This document shows, in pieces, positions 1 to 12,667 of a DNA stretch of 64,000 nt. This DNA is from Acanthopleura granulata (lineage: Eukaryota > Mollusca > Polyplacophora > Chitonida > Chitonidae): positions 1,891,921 through 1,955,920 of the forward strand of contig JABBOT010000015.1 of NCBI GenBank assembly GCA_016165875.1, read 5' to 3'. The notes under the pieces are model-generated. The model worked only from the letters and a program-made list of their open reading frames with translations. It was not told where the DNA came from and did no database searches. Position numbers and translations under genes: made by a program. Positions within the stretch are counted from its first letter, which is position 1, and every line of letters starts with the position of its first letter.

Positions 1-1027
1 AGTTATACAATGCGCTTAAATTTAGATTCTTCTTGAAAAATTGGCAAGGATTCATAGCGGACAAGGAAACATATCGACTTACACAAAGATGCCACTGAAG
101 TCGTGCATGAAAGCGAATTCTTATAAGAAATATGTTATTTTTACATCAAGAAATAAAGTAAAACTAAGAAGAAAGGGGAAATAACTGCATTTTAAGGCAT
201 ACTTTATGTTTTCTAAAACCACCTGTATTTCATGTATATTTTCCGTTAATGGTCGGACATTTTAGGAAAAGTTACTGAGAAGCGTTGTCTTCTCTCGATC
301 ATGTAGTTCAAGAGCCGGTTTCACAAAAGCTATTTTAGGCTTTAGTCTAAAATTGTGATCCAAATTAAACTGTGAAATACATGCATCACAGTGGTCAAAT
401 TTTGGCCGCTGATTTTATGTTCTGATAGGGCGATTTCAGCCAAGTTTGAGCATCCAGCATCAAATATTTGGTTTTCCAAAAATAAGTTAAAGTTTTAGGC
501 TTTAGCCTTTGTTAAGGACCCTGGTTGAGGTTGCTTCGTCCAATTTGAATGAAGCTGCGGGTTCAGTATAAAGGATTACATCATCGTGATTGAAACCAGA
601 ACAGCGAGGTGTGGTACCGGGGATACAGATAGTGGTAAGTGGCTACATCCGGCCGTTCATCAAATTATATCACTTGTGGGTCCATTCTAGCATTTCATGT
701 AACAAGCGTTAACAACGTGATGTTATTTGTAGTTCATCACATGTCCTTGTAACTGGATTAAGTACCGTTGAATGATCTCTTGTGAGCTCTTTCAATAAAG
801 TTCACAATGACATGAAAAATCCCGGCCTTCGTCAGGGAATTTGTAGGATGAGCCTAAGGGTTAGTCTTAGGCCATTCGGAGATTAGTTGTCGTCCACCTC
901 TATAAATGAGGTGCAAATCTTTACGTGATAGGTGTTGGGCAGTAGCGTGCCAAAGACCTCTCGCTATCCTTTCCGCTAGACTCTTGAAACTGAACATCGT
1001 ATAAGCGCTAAATGTTTCAAAGCTTCA
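1..1027. other. Noncoding stretch, no gene seen
   Basis: No frame of useful length and no recognisable element is visible. The base composition is AT-rich and ordinary for the window. An exon of a gene outside the window cannot be excluded. Confidence 0.5.
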
Positions 1028-1090
1028 ATCAAGCTTACTCTCGAGCACGGCGTAAAACATCATTCAAATAAATAAATAAATCAATAAACA
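1028..1090 (+). repeat. SINE family 1, 3' tail fragment
   Basis: The stretch reads as the 3' end of the main SINE of this window: the GAGCACGGCGTAAAACA motif, then a CAAATAAATAAATAAA-type tail. The tRNA-like head and body are missing, so this is a heavily 5'-truncated copy in the plus orientation. It was identified by comparison with the longer copies near 15.8, 18.9 and 52.5 kb. Confidence 0.7.
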
Positions 1091-4000
1091 AACCAACCAA
1101 TCAATCCAGAGTGCATGGACATTAAACGATTTCAGCATGCTGTTCTGCGTTCAGCCCATGCAAGCGAGACTCTCAGATCTCCCCCTTTTTGTTCCCATTC
1201 GTTATAAAAGCAATCCAAGACATATTATAAAGGGAACGAAACCTCGCCGCCGTAATATATATGTCTGTGTTCTCACACACGGAAAACTGATGAATTCTTG
1301 AAATATCCATCATCAATCACAAGGATCAGCCCAGGTCTTGAACTGACAAAATCATCCGGATTTATTAGCGTTTAGTGCGAACATTAACCGGGCCACGAAG
1401 CCACAAACACATCAGTCTGGACTCGAAGCAAATATCGGCAACGGGGCTGCAAGATGGCTTATCACTTGTTCGTATCATGAAGCCGAAGTATGGGGATGCA
1501 ATCCGGACACGCGGAAGGTTCATTCCTTGGAAGGATCATGTCTAAGTGAACCATATCATTTCGGGCACAACCAACACTCATTTGTTTCATTTGTCGACAC
1601 ATTTATAGCGCTGCTTCCTCTACTTCCATATCGATGACATGAATCCCGAAACCCTTCAAATACATTGAAATCTGTCTGACCAAGTTGCCAGTTCCCTTTG
1701 TTACTTTCAGGGGTGGCATGACTGAATTTAAAGGACTCTCTAATCTTTGCCCACTGTATTCCGACTTGTAGAAATCTGATCAAGGCGAGGATTTGTTGGA
1801 TACTGAACGTTGATGTTGTCAAGCCTTGTTTTAAAGTTTGCACTTTTCCGTCTTTCAAACAACCCAACCGTAGCAACACCATTAAGACGGCCTATACAGT
1901 TTTAAGGTGAAAAATACACTAGGAGTGGGGGAGGATGGCGACTTTGTTCATGTTGTTCTTTTTGTTCTTAATTGAAGAATATATTTTTTTCATCGCGCAT
2001 GCTTCACAAATTGTGACGGCCAGTCGCACAGGTTTCTTTTTGTTCACCATTAGCAGTCTTTGGATACTGTGAGAAGCCAAATAAAGCAAGCCTCCGTCGT
2101 TTTACAATCATTCCATAACAGCACTACCAGCAAACCATTGACTGATCAGGGGCTCACGAGTGGATTTGTGTAACTTTTATGCGTTGAGTCAATACCAAGA
2201 ATTTAAAAATAATCTGACCAAATAAAATTTGTCAGCAGTTTCACAATCTTACTAGGGACTACAAAAGGTAAATAATAATGCAAATTGCAGAGGCTCCCTG
2301 CAAAATTTCTCCCAATATTAGCAGGGTCTTGAGTTTTATTTCTTGTTGACCGGATTTAGTCAATTCTGTTTTAATAGACTAAAGTACAAATACACCTTAA
2401 AAGAAACCACTGATGTGGGCATACATTTCGTTTGACCGAGTTACCTGTGATTCATTTGATCGCTTCATTGGTTCGATAATTCAGCTTATCTGGCGTCCTG
2501 GTACAAACGCATTTTTGTAAAACGGTAACGGGATCGTAACACTCCGCTTGGTAGGATGTTTCATGGATTTCCGCCTGTCTCCATAGCGACAGCCAGACAG
2601 ATTTTCTGGTCTTAAAACTCCAACAAAAGGGTAATCCTACACCAAATACCTGTGGAATCTAAACATAGCAAACCTTTAAAAGATAAATCCTGTCCATTAG
2701 GGCAGGGCAGGCAGAGAATTAGTGTACTAATTTCATGAATAGCAGTTAGATATTGTAGACTTCTTTCTTCTCTTTCTTTTTTTTGTATTATAAATGTAAC
2801 ATCAACTTCGCCTCTCTAATATTTACAAATTTATCCAATCTAACAGGACGTGTGCCTCTTTCATAGTTTCCAGTGTCCGATGGTGTAATGATGAGTCACA
2901 ATTTTACATGCAAAGTGTAAGATAAATGCATAGACAAAATACAAACTTTGAAAAAGTTTAAGCCCAGAAAACACTTTTGACACTAGTTCGCGTTTTGTTT
3001 TCTTATTCGAATCATTACGCAGAGAAGCTGTGGTTTTCCGGACGCATCTGCCTGATTGGCCAAAACGGCAAACTTCAGTTTATAAAACATTTTGTTAGGG
3101 TCCTTTGGGCTATTGCCGTTTAATGAAATTCCTCGGTTTATCTTTGCGCTGTTTAGTTATACATATGGCGTACTGACTCATTTATATAGGAACATGTCGC
3201 TGTCAACAGGCCCGAGGCTGAACAAAGCCCCGCTATACCACCACCTCCCGTCCATTGTTTCTTTAGTCTTGAACGAGAACGTTGGTTAATCCAACCGCAG
3301 TGTCGCTGATCCGGCACCGGATTTACTTCAGCCAAAGTCATACCTGGCGATAAGCAGTGGCGTTCACCAGTCTCTACACGGTTTTCTGCGCTTAGACGCT
3401 TGAACGATGTGACATAGTTCAAATACTGCAATGTACTGTAGTGTACTATAGGCAATGTTGCAGATTAGAGGCGCATTTAAAGCTTGGTGTCGTGTTTTAA
3501 GACGGGATATGGAGTCATGCTTAATAAGTAAAAGCGTGATGAGGAAGTCGACGTCGACTTTTGAAGACATTTCGGCATACTGCAAAGATCATTTGGGAAA
3601 ATAACAACATTAATAATCTCGGTATCGTTTATTTTTTTATAAAAAGTTAGCGACCTTTACGACAGTGGAAATTAACATTTGACCTTTCTCGATCGACTAT
3701 CACGAAACGCCACCATTATGTGTGGGCTGTGACTAAATTCTTCCAAGCGCGGAAAAATCTTGTCATCTGAGACTGTAGCCTGCTGCTAAGGTTGTAGTTG
3801 ATACTTCAGTATACATGTAAATATTTCACATGAAATGATCTAGAAACTTACCACAACTCAAAGTTCTGGAAATCATTTGGAGCGTTGTTCACACCTGCAC
3901 TTGCTATGATTGGAACATATAACATTAAAGCAGTGTCCTGACTCTATGTTATTACGCGTTACACTGGCAGTCAACTCAGAGGATTTACCTCACAGCTTAT

Positions 4001-4630
4001 AAACAGCTGATGTCTGCTAGCTGTCTGATTGATCCATGTCTCATATGCTAAATGTATGAGCGCCTTCAGACCCCCAATCTGCAGGAAAATACTGCTTGCT
4101 GAAAAAAAAGAACCGTTCAGTAAAGAATTCATATAAATTGAAGCAGGTTGTTGCTTTTAAAGGAGGATCTTGTAACCTTTTTAATGAACTGTGCCTCAGT
4201 CATGAGCTGTCTTTTACTTTAAGCACCAGTAAAGTAAAAACTTATACAAAGTGCTGTGGTGTAAGTCAGGATTTTTCGTATTTGACGTAAGACAGGGTTG
4301 TTGGTACTTTCTAGAGTACACAATCAGTTCATTCCCGATATGTAGGAATATTGTTATGTGTAAGTGTACACATTACAGACGCACATTCATAGTACGTCAG
4401 ACCTGTTGCCAAAAAGCTTTTCAAGCGATGAAACAAGCAATAACACGTCAATAAACAAAGATGGTTCCATATCTATATATGTTGCCGTAAATCTAGCTCT
4501 GAGTGAGATAAAAATCTTTAAGTTGGGTTCATTTAATCTGATTTGGTTAGTTATCATGTCGTCACAGGTCCAAATACCCACTGGCAGAAATTAACACATT
4601 TCATGATAGGATAAAACTTTGTTTCAATAA
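1091..4630. other. Noncoding stretch, no gene seen
   Basis: Only short open frames occur. The longest, a 108-codon minus-strand frame at 1556-1882, lacks a signal peptide, recognisable domain and convincing splice sites. A perfect 16-bp palindrome is listed separately. Confidence 0.45.
3545..3560. repeat. Perfect 16-bp palindrome
   Basis: AAGTCGACGTCGACTT equals its own reverse complement. It holds two overlapping SalI-like GTCGAC sites. The flanking bases do not extend the symmetry. It could be a dimeric factor site or chance. Confidence 0.6.
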
Positions 4631-4636
4631 ACCAGT

Positions 4637-4642
4637 TTTATT
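4637..4642 (-). terminator. Possible polyadenylation signal of the NKY-like gene
   Basis: On the minus strand this reads AATAAA, about 470 bases past the stop codon of the neuropeptide frame. No other minus-strand AATAAA was noticed between it and the stop, so it is the best candidate for the mRNA 3' end. The hexamer is common in AT-rich DNA, so the link is inferred. Confidence 0.35.
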
Positions 4643-5109
4643 AAAAGATATACCATCGGTATTTCATATTTATAAATGTCTTATAATCCATGTGATGAAT
4701 GGGCTTGACAGTTAGGCATTAAACACAATAAATTATTTCACAAATAATCGAACACCCCCTATTTTACGCGATGATTATTCAGTTTTCAGCTTTAAGTAGG
4801 AACGGACAGAAGATGCTGCCAGGATAGTTCCAGAGTTCCAGACAATACGGAATATTTCACGAATGCTTCACGAATATTTCACAACAGCACCAGGCAGGGA
4901 GTTTTACCCGTTGGAAAAGACGCATTCAACATTGTTCGAAAGCAGCCAGCATGAATCTACAAGAAGTGCAGACCAAAACAGTAATCTGGCGATACAGTCA
5001 TTCATGGCGATTTCTGCATATTAAAAAAAAACAACATTGGACAAGCAACTAGGCAAGTGCAGAAATAGAACGTATAAGGGGAAATAGGTTCTGGGCGACG
5101 TGATATCGC

Positions 5110-5559
5110 TTAGCCGTATCTAAGAATAGATGCCCCCGCCTTGCCGTCTTGAGAAGTGGGCCGCATCATCTTTCTGCCCATATTCGATAACCTCGTTTCG
5201 ATGGCCAAACCCCCCAATGGACGCCAGAAAGCTGCCGATTTCTTGAAGACTCTTTTGGGGACGTCGTTCTGGGAGAAAGCGGACTCCACCTGGGCGAATT
5301 TGTGCTGCAAAGACGTAAGGATTTCCTTAATGTCACTCTTTTCCATCCCTCGGTCTGTCAGAATGTCTGTTAGCATGTCGTCGATATTTGCACAGCCTAG
5401 AAGTAGCTCGGCTTCCTGTCCCGTTGCTACAAGTTCCGGTATAGTTCTCCGCACCAACGACTGTCGCCAGTTGTCTGCATCGCCGAACTCCGCAGGCGCG
5501 GATGTGGCACAATAGCACTGCCACACCACCAGCAACACAGAGAATGCAAGGCTTTGCAT
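5110..5559 (-). CDS. NKY: NKY-family neuropeptide precursor (probable)
   Basis: This intact 149-codon frame encodes a secreted prohormone. Residues 1 to about 20 form a signal peptide (hydrophobic FSVLLVVW core, then small residues, CATSAPA). A spacer with Arg-Arg at 37-38 follows. Lys-Arg at 102-103 and Lys-Lys at 106-107 are convertase sites that would release a C-terminal peptide of about 41 residues (108-148). Gly149 is the last residue before the stop and would donate a C-terminal amide to Tyr148 (ILRY-amide). The peptide starts SAAFWRPLGG and continues ETRLSN. From memory, annelid and mollusc NKY (neuropeptide KY) peptides share a long single peptide with FW-P--GG, an ETRL core and an RY-amide end. 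A GRK at 128-130 could allow alternative cleavage to an amidated Met. The ATG is the first in frame and precedes the signal peptide. Coding lies in one exon; a splice acceptor sits just upstream in the 5' UTR. Secretion and processing are predicted; the family name is from motif memory. Confidence 0.7.
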   Translation of the reverse strand: MQSLAFSVLLVVWQCYCATSAPAEFGDADNWRQSLVRRTIPELVATGQEAELLLGCANIDDMLTDILTDRGMEKSDIKEILTSLQHKFAQVESAFSQNDVPKRVFKKSAAFWRPLGGLAIETRLSNMGRKMMRPTSQDGKAGASILRYG

Positions 5560-5577
5560 CGTAGTTAACCTGTCAAC

Positions 5578-5579
5578 CT
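5578..5579 (-). other. Putative 3' splice site in the 5' UTR of the NKY-like gene
   Basis: Read on the minus strand, a T-rich run ends in GCTTGTAG, followed 18 bases later by the start ATG. This looks like an intron acceptor, which would put the promoter and first noncoding exon farther to the right on the plus-strand map. A second AG (GACAG) lies 8 bases downstream and is an alternative. Confidence 0.4.
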
Positions 5580-5934
5580 ACAAGCATAAAGCAGGCAGCA
5601 CAAAATAAGTAAGCCGCCTGAAATATAGTTCCACGTCACTTTCCTTTGAGAAGAGAAAGCTTAGAGTAAACAGCATATAATTTAAACCGTCTGTTGAAAA
5701 TGTTAAATACAAAAGACTACAGCAAAGTAAGTTAAACCAGAACGATAGTAATAGTGATAGGTGGCGAAACGTCACACCTTATAGGTGAAAAATGGCCTTT
5801 TGTCAATTAGGGTTTTATTCTAGCCAATGATGTAAATTTTAGAGAAGTGGCAACTTATACACTCTCTAGCACCATGCCTTAAGAATTGCGTTAAATGCAA
5901 TATATTAGACGTCACTGGTCAAAGTCATTTTTCC
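5580..5934. other. Upstream region of the NKY-like gene, possible 5' UTR intron
   Basis: If the acceptor near 5578 is used, this stretch is intronic. No TATA box or CpG-rich start could be assigned with confidence. Confidence 0.3.
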
Positions 5935-6063
5935 GTACGTGGGAAGGTCTGCCAGCCACCAGTGGACTGTCTTGGGTTCCCACCATAATAACGGCGGCCG
6001 TCGAATAATTGAAATATTCTTGAGTACGGCGTAAAGCACCAATCAAATAAAAAATAAATAAAT
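5935..6063 (+). repeat. SINE family 1, 5'-truncated copy
   Basis: It begins in the body motif CGTACGTGGGAAGGTCTGCC, passes through the CACCATAATA block and the GAAATATTCTTGAGTACGGCG block, and ends in CAATCAAATAAAAAATAAATAAA-like sequence. The tRNA head is missing and there is a deletion in the middle compared with full-length copies. Confidence 0.8.
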
Positions 6064-6567
6064 TAAAATCCCTTTTTATCATTAGCTATCCATTCATTCA
6101 GTGGCCTGGTTGCAAGACCACATCACAGGGAATTCAAATTGTCACAGCCATTACTAAGTCGTGCCTGTTGACTAATTAGTAACTAATTAGTAACAATATA
6201 GTTAATCTGTTCCTCACCCAGTAGGATGGCAACATTCCTCAAGTGCGTAAAGTATTCAACTCTTGATAGCTTAGTATTAACTTGTACCCGAATTAAGGCT
6301 GGTATATTTGAATTGAAATTGTGTTAAAATAACAAAAATGAAATAAAAATAAAAAAACAAGTGACATTTGATTTCCGGAAAGGGTATTATTTTGAAAACA
6401 TAATTACAATATTTGGGCTATTGCCCCTTATGATACATTTCTTTTACCTGAATGAGGTTTGCTTTCCTTCAGGGCAAATAACTTACACAGTGACAGATTG
6501 ACGCAAATTTGCAGTCATCGATAAATTACGAGACTGAAGATGAAAACTCCATTACCTAACAGCTTAA

Positions 6568-6640
6568 TGCACTTAAATGAATGATTATGGTTAAACATCA
6601 CTTTGGCAATACTGCAGCCAATATATTAGAGACTTAATTG
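6568..6640 (+). repeat. Decayed dispersed repeat, related to 37.33 kb
   Basis: GAATGATTATGGTTAAACATCACTTTGG-type sequence followed by CAATACTGCAGCCAATAT recurs in diverged form near 37332-37395. The motif resembles interspersed repeats I recall from gastropod genomes. Only a fragment remains. Confidence 0.45.
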
Positions 6641-7817
6641 ACTTGATGAAGTTTACACGGACGAATAACTATGTATATCATACAGGATAACAGCTGAGTA
6701 ATGGACAAATGCACAGTCGTCTGGAAAGGTTCATCAAATCAACAGCTAAATCCACCATGGGACAGAACATGTGATTTCAGTGCCATGCTCAAAGATTAAA
6801 TCTCACTTTTTGGTCGATCGATGACTGGACCTATACTACAACGGATTAAAAATCTCCCATTATCTTTTTACACTGTTTACCCTGTGTCTCGTCTCGAGTT
6901 AACATTGTCCGCTTGTACGAAAGCACACGGTGTGAATGTTTCCGCTAAAAATACCCGAACTAAGAGAGTGGATCGACCGCGGCCAGCTGTTCTCTCGTGA
7001 TAGTCGTTATTATGGGCTAATGACCGGAAACGAGGAGCCTGGTCAGTGCTAATGCCGTCCACATTGATCTCTCGTTAGAAAGCCGACTACAAATAAAAGA
7101 CGGCGCTGGCAAAACAAAGCCGTGTGGTCGTAGCTTTCTTGATACGAATAGTGGCAGCTTTTTCGTAACACACAACCGCTTCACGGCGATCGATGCCACT
7201 CTAAATTGTTTAGATAGCCTCGATTACCATTTCAGAAAATTGCCATTCAACGAGGTGGTTTCTGCGCAGATAAGCGGCAATATCTCTGTATCATTGCATC
7301 TTTTTCCTCTTTACATCGAATCGTTATTTCTCTGTTGAATACCATGGGAGATGTGTGCAAACCGTGGCAATTTGCACCGTCTGAAAGAAAAGCAATAAGA
7401 GAAAACAGACAACATAATGTGTAGTAGGTGAACGAAGTCTGAGTTTCCCCGCGTGGCATGTGCTCGTTCGACATGCAATGTTGGACCATTTCTTTTATTC
7501 CATTTATCTGGAATTGTTGTTGTTTTAGGTTATTTCTGAAACAGTAATGGAGTTGGTTTGACAGTTAACGGCATATACGTGGGTCCCTAACAGGATGTTT
7601 TCAAATTTCGGATGAAATTAAGAAACGTTACAACTCAGGATACTTATAGGAGTGTACGATGTAAAGTTCATGCGTAAAGGGACTCTTGTGAAACAGCTTC
7701 TTTGTTAACTTAATCCATTGGATTGTCCTTTAAATCCCGAAAAATATACAAGCGCTGGTTCAACGGCTCTATCATACAGCAATTAGTTTTTAAATATATG
7801 CCGCTTTGAAACAAAAA
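6641..7817. other. Noncoding stretch, no gene seen
   Basis: Short open frames on the minus strand (6877-7489) overlap one another without domain signatures. I see no element or splice pattern that supports a gene. Confidence 0.4.
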
Positions 7818-8013
7818 CCAACTTTAACATAAGAATTGACCATTTTTCAAGTAAGTTCAACTTGTGGAATAAAAAATGACCATTTTTGAGACACATGCTG
7901 ACTATGTTTAGAAATAAAAATGTATAAATTCTGCAATAAAAACAATGTATTTTTCACATCTGGCAATTTTTTTTCAAACGTGGATATTTGTCAATTCTTA
8001 TTTCAAAAGTTAG
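7818..8013. repeat. Imperfect inverted repeat (MITE-like)
   Basis: The left arm at 7818-7840 and the right arm at 7990-8013 are imperfect reverse complements, with a 12-base perfect core (AAGAATTGAC with flanks versus GTCAATTCTT). The roughly 150-base interior is very AT-rich and repeats GACCATTTTT twice. This is the shape of a short nonautonomous DNA transposon. No target duplication was established. Confidence 0.35.
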
Positions 8014-8820
8014 TCAACGGAACTGCCTCAAAACTCATCACTTTTTAATTTGAAACGTGGAACTTATTTCAAGATGTAAAAGTGTTTATTTCAAAACCGA
8101 CACTTTATCTCCAAAGTGGTAGTATTAGTGCACAGCTAAGCGTTGCCTGTAGCGGCCAGGCCCAGGTCTACCGGAATACGAAGAGCAGCATTTCTATCTC
8201 TCCGATACCGATCCTTTAAGGTTTCCTTCTCCATGACAACCGGATGGATGTATCGTGGGATACATTTTATTTTTATTGAGTTTATCTTAACTTATCGTAA
8301 TATAGTCCCACAGGCTTCTGCCCTGATGTCTCGACTATTTGGACTGATAACGGAAATACAGCGGCAAACTCTCGGAAGTAACTCTTCATTTTTATCGCCA
8401 GGAAGGGGATTGCCAGGCTTATGTCAAGGCGTGAATAAAACTTCTTGCATCTGTTTACGTAGCCTTGGTCCCTTTGGTTCATAGAGCGGAGTTAGTGGAT
8501 ATTTTTATCCTCTATATGGCTCGCTGCAATCGCTTTTGTTCACTTCAAAACACTTATGTTCAATATCGGCTCGCGCATTGTCTCCGGAATTAAAGGTACA
8601 TTAGTAATAATTGTTATTGCTTGTTGTTAGAGCGCCATTCGAATGACCCTTACAAAGACACACTAGACTTATCAGTGTAAACTTATATGGCAATCCAAGT
8701 TCAAAAATCCAGGACAGACTTAAGTGTAAACAAATCTGTGAACACTACTGATCCAAGAATGTTCAATGTTCACCCAGTGTTCTCTGGGTCACCATCACTT
8801 TTTCTCACATACGTGACGAC

Positions 8821-9153
8821 CACTTCGGTGGCCTAGTGGTAGAGCGTCCTCCTCCTGATCGGGAGATCCAAAATCAATCCTGGTTCGGGTACCAAATACG
8901 TTAAAATTGGCACTTGTTGTTAGAGCACGGAAACAAAATTCGTCTGACGGTGTCAGTATTATGTGGCTGGATGAGGTGTCACGTCTAGAGTCTTCGGCAT
9001 GATGTGTCGACAGCACTGTGGCCGCATGTGCTCGCCCAGCCGTTAGAAGACACAGATTTTACACAAATTTATAAAGACTTCCCGGCGTCATATAACTGAA
9101 ACATTGGTTGAATACGACGTACAAGTCAAGAATGCATACACATACATGGCAGA
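8821..9153 (+). repeat. SINE family 2 (tRNA-derived), near full length
   Basis: The head TTCGGTGGCCTAGTGGTAGAG carries a good RNA polymerase III A box (TGGCCTAGTGG). A degenerate B-box region (ATCAATCCTGGTTCGGG) follows. The body ends with a TCATATAACTGAAACATTGG motif and a GAATACGACGTACAAG-type tail with CATACA repeats. Two other copies of the family lie at 39.66 and 40.23 kb. The minus-strand open frame through it is a shadow. Confidence 0.7.
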
Positions 9154-12100
9154 TTTCCTAAGAACAAACTAAGAAGAAACTGAATCACATTTTCGCATGG
9201 TTGAAGACACGTCAGACACAGTATGAGACATAACTACCCCCGTAATAGAGACACGGGTTAAGGTGAACCAGCCATTGTTCTGTAGCAACGAGTGAGTAAT
9301 ACTTTACTAATTTTCCCTGAAAACTACTTTACGAATCTGCCCTGAAATCTTCATCGTAAAGACAGGACTGAGCAAGAGATCACACCGCTTCAGGCGGGAG
9401 AAGTTTCCCATTGAGTAACGCCACATGAAAGTGACTAAATTGCCCAGCATGTTTGGGTTGCACATTTATTTTTCCTCACCTTCAAATATTTACCCATTTT
9501 CCATAGCTTTGTGGACGTAAAGGTATTAACTTGTTCATTGTCGCGGCTTACACTGTCTGTATAGCTCATTTTGTACAAACGAGTTCAATCCGTTTGCCTT
9601 TGATCGAACCATGGCTGTTTTTTCTTTATTACGGAATTTATTAAGTTGGTGATGTTCGTAAATTAACAGCTGCGTCAAGATGTCAATTGTGGACTTACAA
9701 GATTACCTTGAATGTGTTCAAACAGCACATCAAAGGGAAATGCTTATCAAAAAATGTAATGTGTGCTTAATCTTAAAATGCAAGGACTCGCATGTGGCTT
9801 CATCTTTAACGCTAACTCGATGAGTTTTTGCTCAGTTTCTGCGGGGGATTTCCCACAGAGAAACCCATTGTCTATGAATGCCAGCATTTGCCTATCACTG
9901 CCGTAGTTTGCTGCAAGAAGGACATGACTCTAACATTTCCTACTTTGTAAGGTTTCCAACAAAAGTCTCCGCACTAAACTGTTATTTCTAAATGGGCAAC
10001 GGATAATGTGACAGACGAATCTATTTGCATTCCGCACATTTTGTCAATAGTCCTGTCTTCATGCTATGTTTTTTTGTTCTTGTTGACCCGATGGCGATAA
10101 ACTCAGTAGATGAAAACAACTGCTCTCAGTTCTGCTGCATAAAAGTTGCACCCCACCGAGTAAGTGAGGTTATGGCTTAAGACTCAAAAGCTGTGAGAAT
10201 TTCTCGATTGCTTGTTGCTTTTTTTACACACTCTGATTTTATTTCATTGGTGTCCAACGTCACACTCAGGGTCATTTCTGTGATGGAGGAATTTGGTGCG
10301 CCCGTTGTAAGCTGTAGACCCTTTGCTCGATACCGACGAACCTTTCCACGAGCACAGCGAAACGGACACTCACACCGTACTGGTGTAAGACATGCAGTCC
10401 TCAACAAATGTTACATCGCCAGAACATCGTCCATGCATTTTCACAAAGGTTCTTTTAATAGTCCAGGGGCTGAAATCCAAAATTTACCTGTCCAAGGCCT
10501 ATAATGAACCCACTGCTAGTGTGTCATAGACGTTAAATAAGACATGACTGGTGGTGAGTTGCTGGTTATGTATTGTGCCATAAAATATCGCAACTCCCAT
10601 TTTGAAGTTAGAAAACCCCACGTATTAACTATGAGTACGTTTTTTTATCGGCCGCGGACATAAGTATCTTGTCATTTCCACTTCCTGTCACTATCTTTAC
10701 AACCTCGTCAAACTTCAAAGACTGAATTCCGTTGTCTACCCGCAACGTTGTTACAGAGCCATTTGATAAAATGTAGCGTCTGTCGGATCATGTTGTTAGT
10801 ACCGTTATCTCATCATATGGGTAGACCCAAGCTCAACAATTCCAAACTTCAAAAGTTATTGACTTGATGAGTATTACACTTTATTTACAACTCTTCTCAC
10901 TTTTTATATGTGTATCTGCGTTTCAAACTTGCACTCTTATATATAATTCTTCACAGCGAGACTCGCACAGCAGTCGATGGTAATTATTTTTTCTCTAATT
11001 TCCTCACTCCAATTGTTCTTGCTAACAGTCTTTGAGAATTCTTTTGAAGAGGGCATTTCCTTGGCCGGTATTTAATGAAAGAGTCCAGAAATTCGGAATG
11101 ACCATTAAAAATAAGACGTCGGAATTTCTTAATTACGAAGCTCTAAATGATGGCGGTTTTGCAGAGTTGATTAAATAAGGCTTCGTTCATTTCATGGATT
11201 CATCGGAATATACTGACGACACCCATTGTGGAGAAACGGTTCTTAAACATTTAACTGTTTTTCGCGGTGAAAAGTGCCGGCGATCAACTAATAGGCTAAC
11301 ACTAGATATAAATATGCGCCACGACGTTTTTTTCTTTTTTCATTTTTCCCTTTTTGTCTCTTTTTTAGCAATCTTAACATGATGTACATTCTTGAAGACC
11401 AAGATCTAAATTAGAAAACCGAAGAAAAAAATATTACCCGGCGAGAAAAGACTACAAATAGCGCGTCTCAGAAGCCTGGACGCGAAAATTAAAATGAATG
11501 TTGTATTGTTTTTTTCTGCTCGGTACAGAATGTATGATCATCAGTGCCGCTGTTGCTCGGGATATTTGTGGATTTTCTATTTTTTTTAATCTGAAGAATG
11601 CGAATGTGAGGAGAAAAGAAAAAAACACGGCAATAGACACAGGGATCTACTTTTTTACATTTCGCAGAAAAGCCTGTTACCTCTCTCGCTGCTTGCAGAC
11701 GTCACATAAATATTTCAAGAAAAAGAAGGGTCAAAGACATGTAGACGATAACGCGGTATAAAGTGGCCAAATACGAGAAGTGAACACGAACTGGAACCCT
11801 CTCTGGAGACGGGTTAATCCCGTTATAGAGCGACAAGTACCACCAATGGGGAAAGAACGGCGCTGTGAGGGGTTGGAAAATTGAATCGGCTGATAAGACC
11901 GATTTAATTACGCTTGGCGGCTACAAGATGTAGAACTGCAAATGACACTCGTATATATGGTCGGAATCCTCTTCCGTAGCTGGACACTAACGGTAGTTGC
12001 TGTTTCATTGCCTCGTCATTATTGATAATTACTGATTGCTCCTCTGTATTTTTTCGCCCACTCCGAGGCATTCCATCTACTCGACCATAAATAACAGGAG

Positions 12101-12667
12101 TTACAAAATAAGAACGGCACCTTTACCCTTTACATAAAACTGTGTGCTGCACATCATTTCCCTTAGAGCAGACTCACGAATCACGTAAGGCACAGAGATA
12201 ATATACGATCAGGTATAAAAATATAATATAGTACGGTCTGTTATGAAACTTAAGACCCTTACATCTGCCATGCTTCCTTGACAAGAGGACTGCTGTCTAG
12301 TTTTACCGCTATGATATGTGTTGTGTCTGCCACAGACCTACCGGTCCCCACATCGTGTAGGACGGTGTGCCACCAGATATCTCTCATCACAACATGTTTC
12401 GTTTGTTGATTGATTGATATATTGAGTGATTGATTTATTCATTTATTTATTTACGTGTTAAGAATTTTTTTACTTACACTTCGGGGAACAGCTTTATAGA
12501 TTTACGACATAAGAGTAGCCTTGGTAAACCACCGACATTGGCAAGCTACTGGTGAACTTTCGCACGTGTGTTTTTGTTCAGAGAAGAGGAAGGCAAGAAA
12601 TCTTCAGCAGCCGTCGTGTACAACCACACAAAAGAGCGCCGTCGAATATCCTTAGATCACCAAGGTC
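9154..12667. other. Noncoding stretch, no gene seen
   Basis: Several frames of 60-100 codons occur on both strands (for example 10193-10504) but none shows a signal peptide, domain or splice sites that agree. The region is T-rich around 11.3-11.6 kb. Confidence 0.4.

Noticed and set aside
1556..1882. 108-codon minus-strand frame
   Set aside because: No signal peptide, domain, or convincing splice sites; a frame of this length is expected by chance somewhere in 64 kb.
8821..8890. Possible functional tRNA gene
   Set aside because: The A box is good but the B box and acceptor stem are degenerate, and the sequence continues into a SINE body shared with 39.66 kb.
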